Assembly: GCA_020441005.1 (NCBI GenBank)
Contig: JAGRNA010000034.1
Span: 1-36,146 of the forward strand
Reading direction: 5' to 3'
Source of the DNA: Leptospiraceae bacterium
GTDB taxonomy: Bacteria > Spirochaetota > Leptospiria > Leptospirales > Leptonemataceae
DNA length: 36,146 bases
The translations under genes were made by a program, and so were the position numbers. This document shows positions 1-8,143 of this stretch, in pieces. Under the pieces are notes generated by a model. The model had not been told where the DNA came from. It saw only the letters and a list, made by a program, of their open reading frames with translations, and did no database searches. Positions within the stretch are counted from its first letter, which is position 1, and the number at the start of each line of letters is the position of its first letter.

Positions 1-14
1 GGTGGCCGGGTACC

Positions 15-93
15 AAATAGTCGGGCGAGGACCGGACCTGCAACGCGGTCGTCCGGGGGTGCCTCTGCGATGCTTATCATATGACGACTATTT
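15..93. repeat. 9-bp inverted repeat flanking a G+C hairpin
   Basis: AAATAGTCG at 15-23 is repeated as its exact reverse complement CGACTATTT at 85-93. Between them, CCGGAC and GTCCGG can form a second, inner stem near 33-55. The nested arrangement suggests a folded RNA or the terminator region of a gene lying to the left of the window. No T-run follows closely on either strand, so I do not call a terminator. Function unknown. Confidence 0.35.
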
Positions 94-139
94 GTCAAGA
101 TTTATTTTAGCGCTGCAAATTTTCGAAAAATTGCAATCC

Positions 140-167
140 TTGTCACACCCCTGTGGTATGATATAAT
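140..167 (+). promoter_or_regulatory. Strong sigma70-type promoter with extended -10
   Basis: TTGTCA (140-145) and a perfect TATAAT (162-167) are 16 bp apart, and a TG dinucleotide one base before the -10 gives an extended -10 element. Transcription should start near 174 and run rightwards. No plausible plus-strand reading frame follows before the convergent metallopeptidase gene ending at 448, so the transcript is likely non-coding. Confidence 0.6.
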
Positions 168-173
168 CGGGGG

Positions 174-350
174 AGTATTGTGCCCACATTGTAAGCGCGG
201 CCACATTCCCTGGCCAAATGCTGCAACAGCAGCGGCGCCAGGGGGCGATCCTTCGACGCCGCTCATTGACCGCCGGAGCACCCGACGCTGCGAGGGCAGC
301 GGGGCGCCCGCGATAACAGGGGCCGGGTCTGACTAAAAGAGTACCAGTCG
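174..350 (+). ncRNA. Candidate structured small RNA
   Basis: This G+C-rich stretch directly follows the promoter at 140-167 and holds several self-complementary elements: CCCTGGC pairing with GCCAGGG around an inner GCTGC/GCAGC hairpin (about 207-252), GGCG/CGCC just after, GCTC/GAGC, and CGCTGC/GCAGCG near 288-303. No convincing sense ORF is present. I looked for signatures of SRP RNA, RNase P RNA and tmRNA and did not find them; 6S RNA cannot be excluded because its sequence is poorly conserved. The 3' end is a guess. The rest of the gene-free stretch 1-447 holds only the flanking inverted repeat and a weak stem (CTTGCC/GGCAAG) at 397-420. Confidence 0.35.
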
Positions 351-447
351 GATTTGAATAGAAACTGGCAATCATTTACTGAAATCACCGATTCCGCTTG
401 CCGCACTTTGGCATGGCAAGACATATAACCAGGCACCACTATAACTG

Positions 448-1599
448 CTATTCCTGATGGAAGCGCTGCAGGGTTCGACGCAGGGCTGCCGCGCCCTGAT
501 CTAGCGCCGCGCGACGCCACGCCTCGTCCGAAGGATAGAACATTTCCAGAAATCGCTGCCGCACAACTGCGGCGATAGAATCAGTCTGGCTGCCATAGTG
601 AAAGAGCTGATTTTCAAGGATCATATTGTGAACTGAAATAGCGCCGCCAAAAGGAGTATGGGAATCAAGAGTCCCAAATTCAAAAATCATGGGAATGTAA
701 AGCTGATCTGCACGACACAGTTTTCCAATATAATTTACGAATTCGCCAGTCACACTGTAAAAGCCTTCCGAATCGCCCCAGTCGATTTTGTAGCCCCTGA
801 ACAAGCGTTGTATAGCCGCCTTATGTTCCGGTGACTGAGCGTCAGGAAAGTAATGCAGTCTGCCACGCTCGCCGTAACCGGTGTGCACATCGATGGCATA
901 GACGGCTCGGAAATGTGGCAGATGATTCTGTAACAAAGAATCGATGACACCCCGTTGCCCGGCTGGCATGCAGCCGCCATAGTAGATGCCGCGTTCATAA
1001 TTGTACTGTCCCCGGGCGATTGCCTCGGTGAGTTCCCGTTCGCTGTGGCTTTGGGACAAGCCGTTCAAAACACCCAGAAAACTCTCCCGGTCCAAATCAG
1101 CCTCGGAAATCAGCCTCTCAGGATTCAGGATGCAATTCAATTGATCATAGCCTGGATTCGTTGTTTGGTAAAGATCGGCGCTGGTATCAAAGTTGCGATT
1201 CAGATCGATATTTTCCACAGTAGTGCGGCGGTTATGTTGAAAGCCGTACGGATTGAGTGCATGAATGAAAAGAAAAGCCGTATCCCGGGCGGCTGATGCT
1301 CCGAGTTCGACAGCTAGTAACTGATTCAGAAACAGCTGCTGCAGCGCGCTGCCGGCATAGCCCTCAATGCCATGCAGTCCGGACGTTAGCAGAAGCAATC
1401 GCTCCGTTTTGCCGGCCGGACCGATGTACAACCAGTCAATGCCGGGATCAGCTGCTGCCGAATGTGGCAGCCTCAACATGCCGTGTAGCAATTGGCGGTT
1501 CTGCAGAATTTGAGTGCCTTGCAAGCGACTACCAGCATGGCGGAACGCAGCGCAACACGCGCGGTAGTTGTCCTGAAAGTAATTTGCTGTCCTGATCAT
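448..1599 (-). CDS. M14-family metallopeptidase-like protein (DUF2817)
   Basis: A predicted zinc carboxypeptidase-like enzyme of 383 residues that probably hydrolyses a peptide or amide bond. The M14 hallmarks are visible: the first zinc-binding motif in LHGIEG (His76, Glu79), the substrate-binding block NIDLNRNF, the third zinc ligand in DVHTG (about residue 239) and a catalytic-type Glu in FEFGTL (about residue 307). Length and motif order fit DUF2817. The open frame continues upstream to 1896, but the family N-terminus corresponds to Met at 1599, which has AGGA five bases upstream, so I use that start. No signal peptide is seen, so it is likely cytoplasmic. It is transcribed away from the DUF2889 gene. 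Substrate unknown. Confidence 0.85.
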   Translation of the reverse strand: MIRTANYFQDNYRACCAAFRHAGSRLQGTQILQNRQLLHGMLRLPHSAAADPGIDWLYIGPAGKTERLLLLTSGLHGIEGYAGSALQQLFLNQLLAVELGASAARDTAFLFIHALNPYGFQHNRRTTVENIDLNRNFDTSADLYQTTNPGYDQLNCILNPERLISEADLDRESFLGVLNGLSQSHSERELTEAIARGQYNYERGIYYGGCMPAGQRGVIDSLLQNHLPHFRAVYAIDVHTGYGERGRLHYFPDAQSPEHKAAIQRLFRGYKIDWGDSEGFYSVTGEFVNYIGKLCRADQLYIPMIFEFGTLDSHTPFGGAISVHNMILENQLFHYGSQTDSIAAVVRQRFLEMFYPSDEAWRRAALDQGAAALRRTLQRFHQE

Positions 1600-1923
1600 C
1601 GTGATCCTGTCTTCTGTTACACTTTGCAAGGCGGCCAACCGCTGGGAAGTCCGGAGATGTATACTATTCTGCTTTGCGACAGATTCAGAAGCTGGCAGTA
1701 GACTGAAAGCACGAATTAGCCCCGGACTGGTTGATTGCTTCATCCATATGGACAAGCCGGTTGTGTTAACAAAAACCGGGCAGCGCGTCTCATCAAAGCG
1801 GGTTTTGAGCGCTGTGCAGGCGGCAAACGAGAAATCAGCACCGGACCAGATGAGAAGGACGCCAGACCGGTCCATTTGTGAATTCCCGCTTGACATCCAT
1901 CCAGGCCCGAGCGGGATCGATGC
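1600..1923. other. Intergenic region between divergent genes
   Basis: This 324-base stretch separates the divergent metallopeptidase and DUF2889 genes. It contains the hairpin CCCGCT (1885-1890) / AGCGGG (1910-1915) just ahead of the DUF2889 start, overlapping the only purine-rich segment that could serve as its ribosome-binding site. A TTGACA at 1890-1895 lacks a -10 at proper distance. On the minus strand an open frame in phase with the metallopeptidase crosses most of the region, but its translation resembles no known domain. Nothing else is recognised. Confidence 0.4.
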
Positions 1924-2565
1924 ATGGGTCTAACTGAAATGAAAGCTGCCATTGCGCACCGGGAACAGGCCTTCAACCTGCGTTACGAAAGTAAAGTTTT
2001 CTGGCTTTTGGAACAAAAGCCGGCGCGTTGCATCATCCGCACCGCCATGCGTGACCCGCACCATGAACTGCTGCTATATCTGGGCGTATCGCTGGCCACT
2101 ATGCAAATCGATGATATTGGAGTTGAATATGAACGAGCTCCATTTCCGGCCTGTATGGGTGCCTTTGATCGCTATCGTGATGTCATCGGCACAGACATGA
2201 CGGAAACCAAACTGCGTAAAAAACTGGAATCTTTCCAGCGCCGCAACTGCCTGCATCTCAATGAAATGTTCGAGGTCGCCTCCCGCGCCTTCACATCGGC
2301 CCTGGCCTTTTTGCTGAAAAACCGTGAAGTCCCCGCCGAGATGGATGAGTATCGCATGCATGTCGGTGATACCCCGCTGCCAGACAGGGTTGAAATGATG
2401 CGCCACTGGTGGGCCAGTGACCGGCGGGTAATTGACAGCTGCCACGCCTATCGTTCCGAAAGTCTGCAACCCGAAACCATGCAAAAAGTAGCCCACCTGC
2501 AGCCGATCACCAAATTGATGATTCGTGAAGTGCAGCGCAACCGTCCGGAATCCGGCAAGACTTGA
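1924..2565 (+). CDS. DUF2889 family protein
   Basis: A 213-residue soluble protein resembling DUF2889. The segment PFPACMGAFDRYRDVIGTDM (about residues 75-94), followed by a CLHLNEMFEVASRAF block (about 115-129), follows the family pattern of a conserved Cys, a LiG-type loop and a Cys-x-His-Leu helix. The N-terminal RCIIRTAMRDPHHELLLYL segment matches the family beta-strand region only loosely. The biochemical role of DUF2889 is unknown. A nucleoside transporter gene follows 36 bases later on the same strand, so the two may be co-transcribed. Start: ATG at 1924; Met6 at 1939 is an alternative, and neither has a strong ribosome-binding site. Confidence 0.65.
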   Translation: MGLTEMKAAIAHREQAFNLRYESKVFWLLEQKPARCIIRTAMRDPHHELLLYLGVSLATMQIDDIGVEYERAPFPACMGAFDRYRDVIGTDMTETKLRKKLESFQRRNCLHLNEMFEVASRAFTSALAFLLKNREVPAEMDEYRMHVGDTPLPDRVEMMRHWWASDRRVIDSCHAYRSESLQPETMQKVAHLQPITKLMIREVQRNRPESGKT

Positions 2566-2601
2566 CACAGAGCATTGAATGGAGCATTGTGGCGCCTCGT
2601 T

Positions 2602-3909
2602 ATGCAAGCTTTGCTCGGAATCATTGTATTTTGTCTGATCGCCTGGGCCGTCAGTGAAAACCGGCGCCGCATAGACTGGCGCGTATTGCTGGTCGGTGTC
2701 ATCCTGCAATTCCTGCTCGCTCTGGTGTTACTGAAAGTGGATCAGGTACGCCAGGCCTTTACTTCGCTGAATATCATTGTCACATCCCTTGACTCCGCGA
2801 CCAAAGCCGGCACCGGTTTTATTTTCGGGTACATCGGCGGCGGCGAGGCGCCCTTTGAAGTCAAGAACCCGGCCAGGCTATTCTCCCTCGCTTTTCAGGC
2901 ACTACCGCTGGTGCTGGTCATGAGCGCACTGACATCACTCCTTTTTTATTGGAAAATACTGCCGGTCATCATCAAATGGATCTCGCGTCTTTTTTCAAAA
3001 ACCCTGGGTATCGGCGGCGCGGCAGCCCTGGGCAGCGCCGCAAATATCTTTGTGGGCATGGTCGAAGCGCCGCTCTTTATCCGGCCCTACATCAGCAAAC
3101 TGAATCGTAGTGAACTCTTTATTATCATGACAACCGGAATGGCAACAATCGCCGGCACGATGATGGTTCTGTATGCCTGGATTCTGACGCCCGTTCTGGG
3201 TGATGCTGCCCTTGGCCACCTATTGGTGGCATCTATCATCAGCGCTCCGGCCGCGATTGTTATGGCCCGCTTGATGGTACCCCAGGACAAGAGCATGCCG
3301 GTTACTGCCGGTGAACTCTCCGATCCCCATCCGGCGGGTAATTCCATGGACGCCATCGCCGAAGGCACAATGGAAGGCCTCAAACTCTGGTTGAATATTA
3401 TCGCCATGATTATCGTACTGGTCGCGCTAGTAGAGCTGGTCAATATGATGCTGGGCGGTCTGGCCGCAATGATCTACGACAATCCAGAACCAGGTACGTG
3501 GACCCTCCAGGGAATCCTGGGCTGGTTTTTTCAATACCTGGCCTGGTTAATGGGCATTCCGGCAGCCGAGATGTCCAAAGCCGGTGAACTGCTCGGGATC
3601 AAGGTTGTGCTCAATGAATTTTTGGCTTACGATGCCATGGCCGCGTACGTCAGCGAAACCAATCAGGCCCTGCAAGCCGGCACTACTCTGCCCGCCGGGC
3701 ACATTATTCTCTCGGAACGCACCCGGATCATTTTAAGCTATGCCCTGTGCGGATTTGCGAATCTAGGCAGCCTGGGCATTATGATCGGCGGCCTGGGCGG
3801 CATGTCCCCCGAACGCCGCAGCGAGATAGCCGGCCTCGGCTTCAAATCAATTCTGGCCGGAATGCTGGCCACTATGATGACCGGAGCGGTGGTCAGTTTT
3901 TTTTATTAA
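2602..3909 (+). CDS. nupC: NupC-family concentrative nucleoside transporter
   Basis: An inner-membrane symporter (CNT family) importing nucleosides with H+ or Na+. The 435 residues are mostly hydrophobic, with the expected order of N-terminal helices, gate domain and C-terminal core. The two transport-core motifs are present: VEAPLFIRPY (about residue 154, equivalent to the EAPL motif that contacts nucleoside) and NEFLAY (about residue 338). The frame opens earlier with a TTG at 2575, but the family N-terminus (short helix, then SENRRRIDWR) fits ATG 2602; neither has a good ribosome-binding site. The acyltransferase gene starts two bases after its stop. A nucleoside role fits the adenosine kinase elsewhere in the window, though the two are 12 kb apart. 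Confidence 0.9.
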   Translation: MQALLGIIVFCLIAWAVSENRRRIDWRVLLVGVILQFLLALVLLKVDQVRQAFTSLNIIVTSLDSATKAGTGFIFGYIGGGEAPFEVKNPARLFSLAFQALPLVLVMSALTSLLFYWKILPVIIKWISRLFSKTLGIGGAAALGSAANIFVGMVEAPLFIRPYISKLNRSELFIIMTTGMATIAGTMMVLYAWILTPVLGDAALGHLLVASIISAPAAIVMARLMVPQDKSMPVTAGELSDPHPAGNSMDAIAEGTMEGLKLWLNIIAMIIVLVALVELVNMMLGGLAAMIYDNPEPGTWTLQGILGWFFQYLAWLMGIPAAEMSKAGELLGIKVVLNEFLAYDAMAAYVSETNQALQAGTTLPAGHIILSERTRIILSYALCGFANLGSLGIMIGGLGGMSPERRSEIAGLGFKSILAGMLATMMTGAVVSFFY

Positions 3910-3911
3910 GT

Positions 3912-4640
3912 ATGGCGCAGCCTACGAACCCTGTCCGTCGCCTGCTCTTCCAGACGGGTACCAGTCTGTTGGCCATGCTGGCCAGCCTGGTATTGGCACT
4001 CTATCATGCAACGCTGGAAATCGTCGTTGAGGGCGATGATGAAATCCGGCTGACACGCGGCCAGTCCTCGAATTTTATTCTAGCTGTCTGGCATACCTTT
4101 GTGGATGCGGCGGCCTTCGGTCTGCACACCCATAATCTATTGATATATTCTGATCATCCGCGCACAAAAAACTACCGCCGCAGCATTCAAAATATTTCCC
4201 GCGAAGTCGGCCTGAAGACCCTGAACAATCTGGGCTATGAGGTACTGGACGCTTCCCTTGGGAAACAATCCCAGGGCATCATGAATTTTATCAAGGCCAT
4301 CCGCAGCGGTCGTCCTGCTTTGGTGGCGCCGGACGGTCCCAGCGGACCCAACTATGAAGCCAAACCCGGTGTGATTTACATGGCCCGCAAGTCTGACAGT
4401 GTGGTCATACCGGTTGGCGTAGGTTGTAACTGGCGGATCACAGGACCCAATTGGGATGACTTTATACTGCCCCTGCCTTTCGCCCGGATTGCTCTTGTAT
4501 ATGGCAAGGCAATTACTCCCTCAGCTGATACTTCGGAAGAGTCACTGGCCCGACAGGCAAGTGAGATGGAACGGCAGCTGGATGAGCTTTGTTTTCGCGC
4601 CCGTGACCTGGCTGAAGGAAAGGCCGCTGCCGGAAACTGA
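3912..4640 (+). CDS. DUF374 lysophospholipid acyltransferase-family protein
   Basis: A 242-residue predicted acyltransferase acting at the inner face of the cytoplasmic membrane. The N-terminus has a membrane helix (about residues 12-32). An AVWHTFVDAA block and the characteristic PDGPSGPNYEAKPGVIYMAR segment, with DGPSGP in the active-site region, identify DUF374, related to Kdo/lipid A and glycerolipid acyltransferases. The His-to-Asp spacing in WHTFVD is one residue shorter than the classical HX4D, as is common in this subgroup. ATG 3912 lies two bases after the nucleoside transporter stop, so they are probably co-translated. The acceptor lipid is unknown; a lipid A or lysophospholipid role is an inference. 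Confidence 0.8.
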   Translation: MAQPTNPVRRLLFQTGTSLLAMLASLVLALYHATLEIVVEGDDEIRLTRGQSSNFILAVWHTFVDAAAFGLHTHNLLIYSDHPRTKNYRRSIQNISREVGLKTLNNLGYEVLDASLGKQSQGIMNFIKAIRSGRPALVAPDGPSGPNYEAKPGVIYMARKSDSVVIPVGVGCNWRITGPNWDDFILPLPFARIALVYGKAITPSADTSEESLARQASEMERQLDELCFRARDLAEGKAAAGN

Positions 4641-4824
4641 TGCAAGGTCTAGCCCAACGACGAGCAGAACATCTCTGATGATGGAATAAAAATTTTTCTG
4701 CACACATTAGAAATTTTTTTACCCGCCTCGCCCTGGGGCAGAACCAAGTACTATACCCGTTAAAAGAGATTGATGTTAGCAATAAAAGTATTGCCAAACG
4801 TGCCAGATCGGAGTCTAACAGGCT

Positions 4825-6717
4825 ATGGGTATGCGCAAGAAACGATTGATTACCATATCACTGCTCCTGTCGGCGATAATCTGGCTGACGGCGGCTTTAA
4901 CCGCCCAGGTAATTGACCTGCAACGTACTGCGGGCGAAATGCGCCATGAAGTGCATATTGCGGGCGGCTGGGGGCCGCTGCAGATTCCCATTCTGTATGC
5001 GCTTGTGAGCGCGGATTACAAGCCGGCTGATTCCAGAATTTGCCCGCCCACTCCTTTTTTTTCTACGAAAAGCAGCATCCAGAATTGGGGCGGCTTTGGC
5101 TGCTATCACGGCAGCGGCGGCGATCAAAAGCTGCTGGAGGCCTATATCGATTTTTTCAAGCGCAGTGCCCAGGACAAGCCGCAGTTTGAGTTCCGCCTGC
5201 GAGTGCCATCACTGCCCAATCCAGCCTGCCCAACGGGTCAAATTCCGCCCACCCTGTCCTATATCGGTTGCGATCATTACACGATGGCTGTCTACCGGGG
5301 TCTGCAGGGTTTCGAAATGCCTGCCAATCAGGATCATAGCGCCCAAAAAGCAGCGATTCATATCAACATAAAACCTGACTTTTCAATCGAGCAAAGTGTT
5401 GTCAGTCCGATGCAAAACGGCCGCAGCAGCTACGCCATACCAGCCAGTTGGCGCCTGTTACAATACAATTTAAAACTCAGCCCCCGGAGCGTGAACACCA
5501 TGATGCGCTTCAAGGACCAATACGATGTGTTGGTGCACTATCAATATGGCGGGCGCGACAGGATAGACAGCATTTCCAGGAAGGTAACGACCAACAATTA
5601 TTACAATGACACCAAAGACTACCGCTATCAGGTCTTTTTGCGCAATGTTGATACGAATTCGTCGAAAAACCCGGTCAAGATCAGTCTGGCCCGGCGTGAA
5701 TGGGGCAGCCAGCGAACCGATTGGCCCTGCTCTTTGTCTGAGTGTGAGTTACTCCCCGGGCAGCCGGTCCGCTTCGATCAAAAGGCCCGGTACGGTGTGG
5801 TGAATGGCGATTATTCTGCCAAAGAGCTGACCATACCCGGCCGAATCAGCTTCAGGCTGATGGACCATGACGGCTCGCACAAGCTGGATATAAAAAATGT
5901 AAAACTGTCTGTGCAAGCAAGGCGCAAAGGCTCGAAAAAAGCTTTCAAGGCCAAATTGATAAATGACCGCTGGCAAAATGTATTGACCCGCAGATTAAAG
6001 CCGGGCGAACCAGGATCCAACAATTTCCAGCAACAAGAGCGCTACTACCTGGAATTGGATGATGTGCCTGACAGCCGTTATGAACTGCAGCTTTACGTAG
6101 AAATCAATGGTGCCCGATTTCCGTTAAACAGCCTGGATCCAGGCAATCCATTGTACAAAATAGTCTTGAAAGGCAGCCCGGCAAACGTTGCCCAGGCACA
6201 GCGCAAACCGGATGTGATCTGGCAAGCGGCCCATGAAAACCTGCGCTTCAATACTGTAGGCCAATCAATCCGGGGGGGTGAGGCAGCCGGCATTTTTGAT
6301 TTTTATCCCCACTACGAAGTCTATTTTAAAAAACCGGGCACGGTGCTTACCAGCTTCGCGTTCCAGTTGAGTGCTGACTCTCTGCCGGGAGCAACCTTGA
6401 AAGTCAGCGCGCAGCGTTTGTCTGACAATCGAATCACCCAGGGTCGGGCGGGCGGGACGGAAGCCGCCTTGATGCTGCGCGATATCAAAGATGTGCCATA
6501 CAAACTGGACATCAGTGTGCTGTACAATGGTCGTGAATACCGGCCCGATGCAACACTCGTCGGCCGCCGGCCTCAACCAGCTTTGCTGCTGATCAAGGAT
6601 TTACAAACGGGCAAAGAGTATACACGCAATCAGAGCGGCTGGCAAAATATCAAAACGGGCATTCGTGGCCGCTATGAAATTAAATTCATCACAGTGGTCC
6701 CGGACCTCAGAGCCTAG
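4825..6717 (+). CDS. Exported protein of unknown function with internal beta-type repeats
   Basis: I do not recognise this 630-residue protein. Residues 1-27 form a signal peptide (MRKKR, a hydrophobic core, then ALTAQ), so it is exported; there is no lipobox or later membrane helix. The N-terminal 120 residues carry several Cys (ICPP, GFGCYHG, NPACPTG, IGCDHY) that may form disulphides in the periplasm. From about residue 350 the protein looks like beta-sandwich domains, and two units resemble each other: NVKLSVQA ... DDVPDSRYELQLYVEINGARF (about 358-430) and LKVSAQRL ... KDVPYKLDISVLYNGREY (about 525-572). It stands alone between an acyltransferase gene and the convergent B12 operon. ATG 4825 is used; ATG 4831 (MRKKR) is equally plausible. 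Cell-surface binding is a guess. Confidence 0.7.
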   Translation: MGMRKKRLITISLLLSAIIWLTAALTAQVIDLQRTAGEMRHEVHIAGGWGPLQIPILYALVSADYKPADSRICPPTPFFSTKSSIQNWGGFGCYHGSGGDQKLLEAYIDFFKRSAQDKPQFEFRLRVPSLPNPACPTGQIPPTLSYIGCDHYTMAVYRGLQGFEMPANQDHSAQKAAIHINIKPDFSIEQSVVSPMQNGRSSYAIPASWRLLQYNLKLSPRSVNTMMRFKDQYDVLVHYQYGGRDRIDSISRKVTTNNYYNDTKDYRYQVFLRNVDTNSSKNPVKISLARREWGSQRTDWPCSLSECELLPGQPVRFDQKARYGVVNGDYSAKELTIPGRISFRLMDHDGSHKLDIKNVKLSVQARRKGSKKAFKAKLINDRWQNVLTRRLKPGEPGSNNFQQQERYYLELDDVPDSRYELQLYVEINGARFPLNSLDPGNPLYKIVLKGSPANVAQAQRKPDVIWQAAHENLRFNTVGQSIRGGEAAGIFDFYPHYEVYFKKPGTVLTSFAFQLSADSLPGATLKVSAQRLSDNRITQGRAGGTEAALMLRDIKDVPYKLDISVLYNGREYRPDATLVGRRPQPALLLIKDLQTGKEYTRNQSGWQNIKTGIRGRYEIKFITVVPDLRA

Positions 6718-6844
6718 CACGAATCATTGCACTGTTTTAAGGCGCATTAATGAGGAGATTCAATCGACTATAGTGATTGGCCAGCCCCGAAGCCCCGCAA
6801 AAGACGGTCCCGATTACAATCGTTTATGACCGCCTGACGACAGA

Positions 6845-6883
6845 CTTTGATTTACCCGCATTCATGGTCACAGCAAATCAAAG
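6845..6883. repeat. 9-bp inverted repeat
   Basis: CTTTGATTT at 6845-6853 and AAATCAAAG at 6875-6883 are exact reverse complements with a 21-base spacer. The element lies between convergent genes (the exported protein ending at 6717 and the DUF6580 gene ending at 6998). There is no adjacent T-run, so it is not a classical intrinsic terminator. Confidence 0.4.
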
Positions 6884-6924
6884 CCCGCACTGGTTCAAAA
6901 CAAGGACTGGCTGGCCGCAATGAG

Positions 6925-6976
6925 GTGGTACAGGCTGCATCAGACCAGTAGCTGGAGCGACGACGGCCTGTACCAC
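6925..6976. repeat. 11-bp inverted repeat, possible convergent terminator
   Basis: GTGGTACAGGC (6925-6935) is matched exactly by GCCTGTACCAC (6966-6976) around a 30-base loop that itself contains CCAG/CTGG. It starts 21 bases beyond the DUF6580 stop codon, where the riboswitch-controlled operon should end. No U-rich tail follows on either strand, so termination would need help; it could also be an RNA-stabilising 3' stem. Confidence 0.45.
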
Positions 6977-6997
6977 AATCAGCTGATTGGCAAAAAC

Positions 6998-7597
6998 TCA
7001 AACTCGTTGAGCGACGGCATCCGGAACGGCCTGAAAAGCAGACCAGACTCGATAAGCGGCAAAACCAATGGCGCTATAAAGCACAGCTGAAGCCAGGCTA
7101 CTGCGAAAGAACGGAATCGCATTGATGTAGCACTGCATCAGCCCTTCAAAAGTGAGGGCGTACATACTACCCTCCAGCCAGACCATCGCATTGGTTGTAA
7201 CATAAAACAGGATTGCAGAGCCTGCAGATGCGCCCAGGACCGCACCGGCCAGGCGCGAATCCCGGCCGATCTGAATCTCACCGGAGACGGAGGGCAGCCA
7301 GCGGGCCGCAGCCAGACAAAGCAACAGGGTACCATAAACAGTAGCACGCATTGCCAGGCTATCGAAGCCCAGTATCAAATCGGACAACACCATAGCGCCG
7401 ACGAGAGCCGCTGCCGCGAAGTAGCCCGGACGCAGGGCATATCCGGCCAACAAGGCCACAGCCAGCACTGGCGTAAAATTGCTGCTATCGGCCATTACCC
7501 GGCCGCCGACCACCACAGTGACTATCAGAGCCAGAGCCAGTGCATATGATACAGTGAGTCCCCTGTTTTGCGGAATTAATTTTTTTAACGTATTCAT
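6998..7597 (-). CDS. DUF6580 membrane protein, putative transport component
   Basis: A 199-residue integral membrane protein with about five to six helices. It matches DUF6580 throughout: NFTPVLAVALLAGY (about 40-53), DLILGF, TNAMVWLEGSMYALT and GLMQCYINAIPFF. This family is usually described as putative transport proteins resembling the substrate-binding (S) subunit of ECF vitamin importers. It is the last gene of the operon downstream of the cobalamin riboswitch, directly after a DUF4430 protein, so cobalamin or a corrinoid is the likely substrate (inference). No ATPase or EcfT subunit lies in the window, so it would need partners encoded elsewhere or work alone. ATG 7597 follows an AGGAAG ribosome-binding site. 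Confidence 0.8.
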   Translation of the reverse strand: MNTLKKLIPQNRGLTVSYALALALIVTVVVGGRVMADSSNFTPVLAVALLAGYALRPGYFAAAALVGAMVLSDLILGFDSLAMRATVYGTLLLCLAAARWLPSVSGEIQIGRDSRLAGAVLGASAGSAILFYVTTNAMVWLEGSMYALTFEGLMQCYINAIPFFRSSLASAVLYSAIGFAAYRVWSAFQAVPDAVAQRV

Positions 7598-7637
7598 TTT
7601 TCCTTCCTGTTAATTTTATTAATATATTACATTGCCT

Positions 7638-8075
7638 TTATTCGTCGATAACAGTTCCGCATTGGCTGCGATCTGCGTAACTGAGGTAGCACCAGCGAAT
7701 CTGATCACCAGCGCTCAGCACCTGATCCGCCACACCCAAACTGGCCAGTTGACCGTTCAGGGCGTATTGCCAGGCGGGACCCTGGGCAGTATTCGCCAGA
7801 CCCGCCAGGCTGGTCACGATTACGCCATTGGCTGTATCTTGACTGACAAACCTGATTTGGTCGTTTTGCTGCATTGCCTGCATCGCAGCCAGCACAGTGG
7901 CGCCGGCAGCAATTGGAGTGCTAACACTCATAGCCAGCCCCTGCGTGGGAGCCTCTATTTTCATCTGAATCGTTCCCGCCTCGCTTGTACGTTGGGGCTT
8001 ACAAGCGAGAAGAACCAGTAGACCGCAAAGCCCGATCAGTACTGCGTAGCGAGTCCCGGGTTTTTTTTTCATCAT
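7638..8075 (-). CDS. DUF4430 (transcobalamin-like) lipoprotein
   Basis: A 145-residue predicted lipoprotein. A short basic N-terminus (MKKKPG), a hydrophobic stretch and the lipobox LLAC place the lipidated Cys near residue 25. The mature part fits DUF4430, the domain equivalent to the C-terminal beta domain of transcobalamin and intrinsic factor: a TPIAAGATVLAAMQAM helix, then AWQYALNGQ and a DQIRWCYL strand near the end, the positions of the family W-x-Y and W-x-Y patterns. Its place in a B12-riboswitch operon makes corrinoid binding likely. Several Met codons precede 8075; I choose this one because AGAGAG lies six bases upstream. It ends 40 bases before DUF6580. Confidence 0.75.
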   Translation of the reverse strand: MMKKKPGTRYAVLIGLCGLLVLLACKPQRTSEAGTIQMKIEAPTQGLAMSVSTPIAAGATVLAAMQAMQQNDQIRFVSQDTANGVIVTSLAGLANTAQGPAWQYALNGQLASLGVADQVLSAGDQIRWCYLSYADRSQCGTVIDE

Positions 8076-8143
8076 TTTCATCTCTCTGAAGGTCATACTA
8101 TAAGTCAAAGTCTGAATGGCAATCGAAAAGGCTTCACTGTGAT

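Noticed and set aside
1890..1895. TTGACA as a -35 box for the DUF2889 gene
   Set aside because: No -10-like hexamer lies 16-18 bases downstream, and the start codon would fall only about 12 bases after the expected -10.
2074..2709. Minus-strand open frame of 211 codons
   Set aside because: It is a shadow of the DUF2889 and nucleoside transporter genes, which have recognisable motifs on the plus strand.
4685..4725. A/T runs after the DUF374 gene as a terminator
   Set aside because: The T-run is preceded only by an A/T palindrome and no G+C-rich stem.
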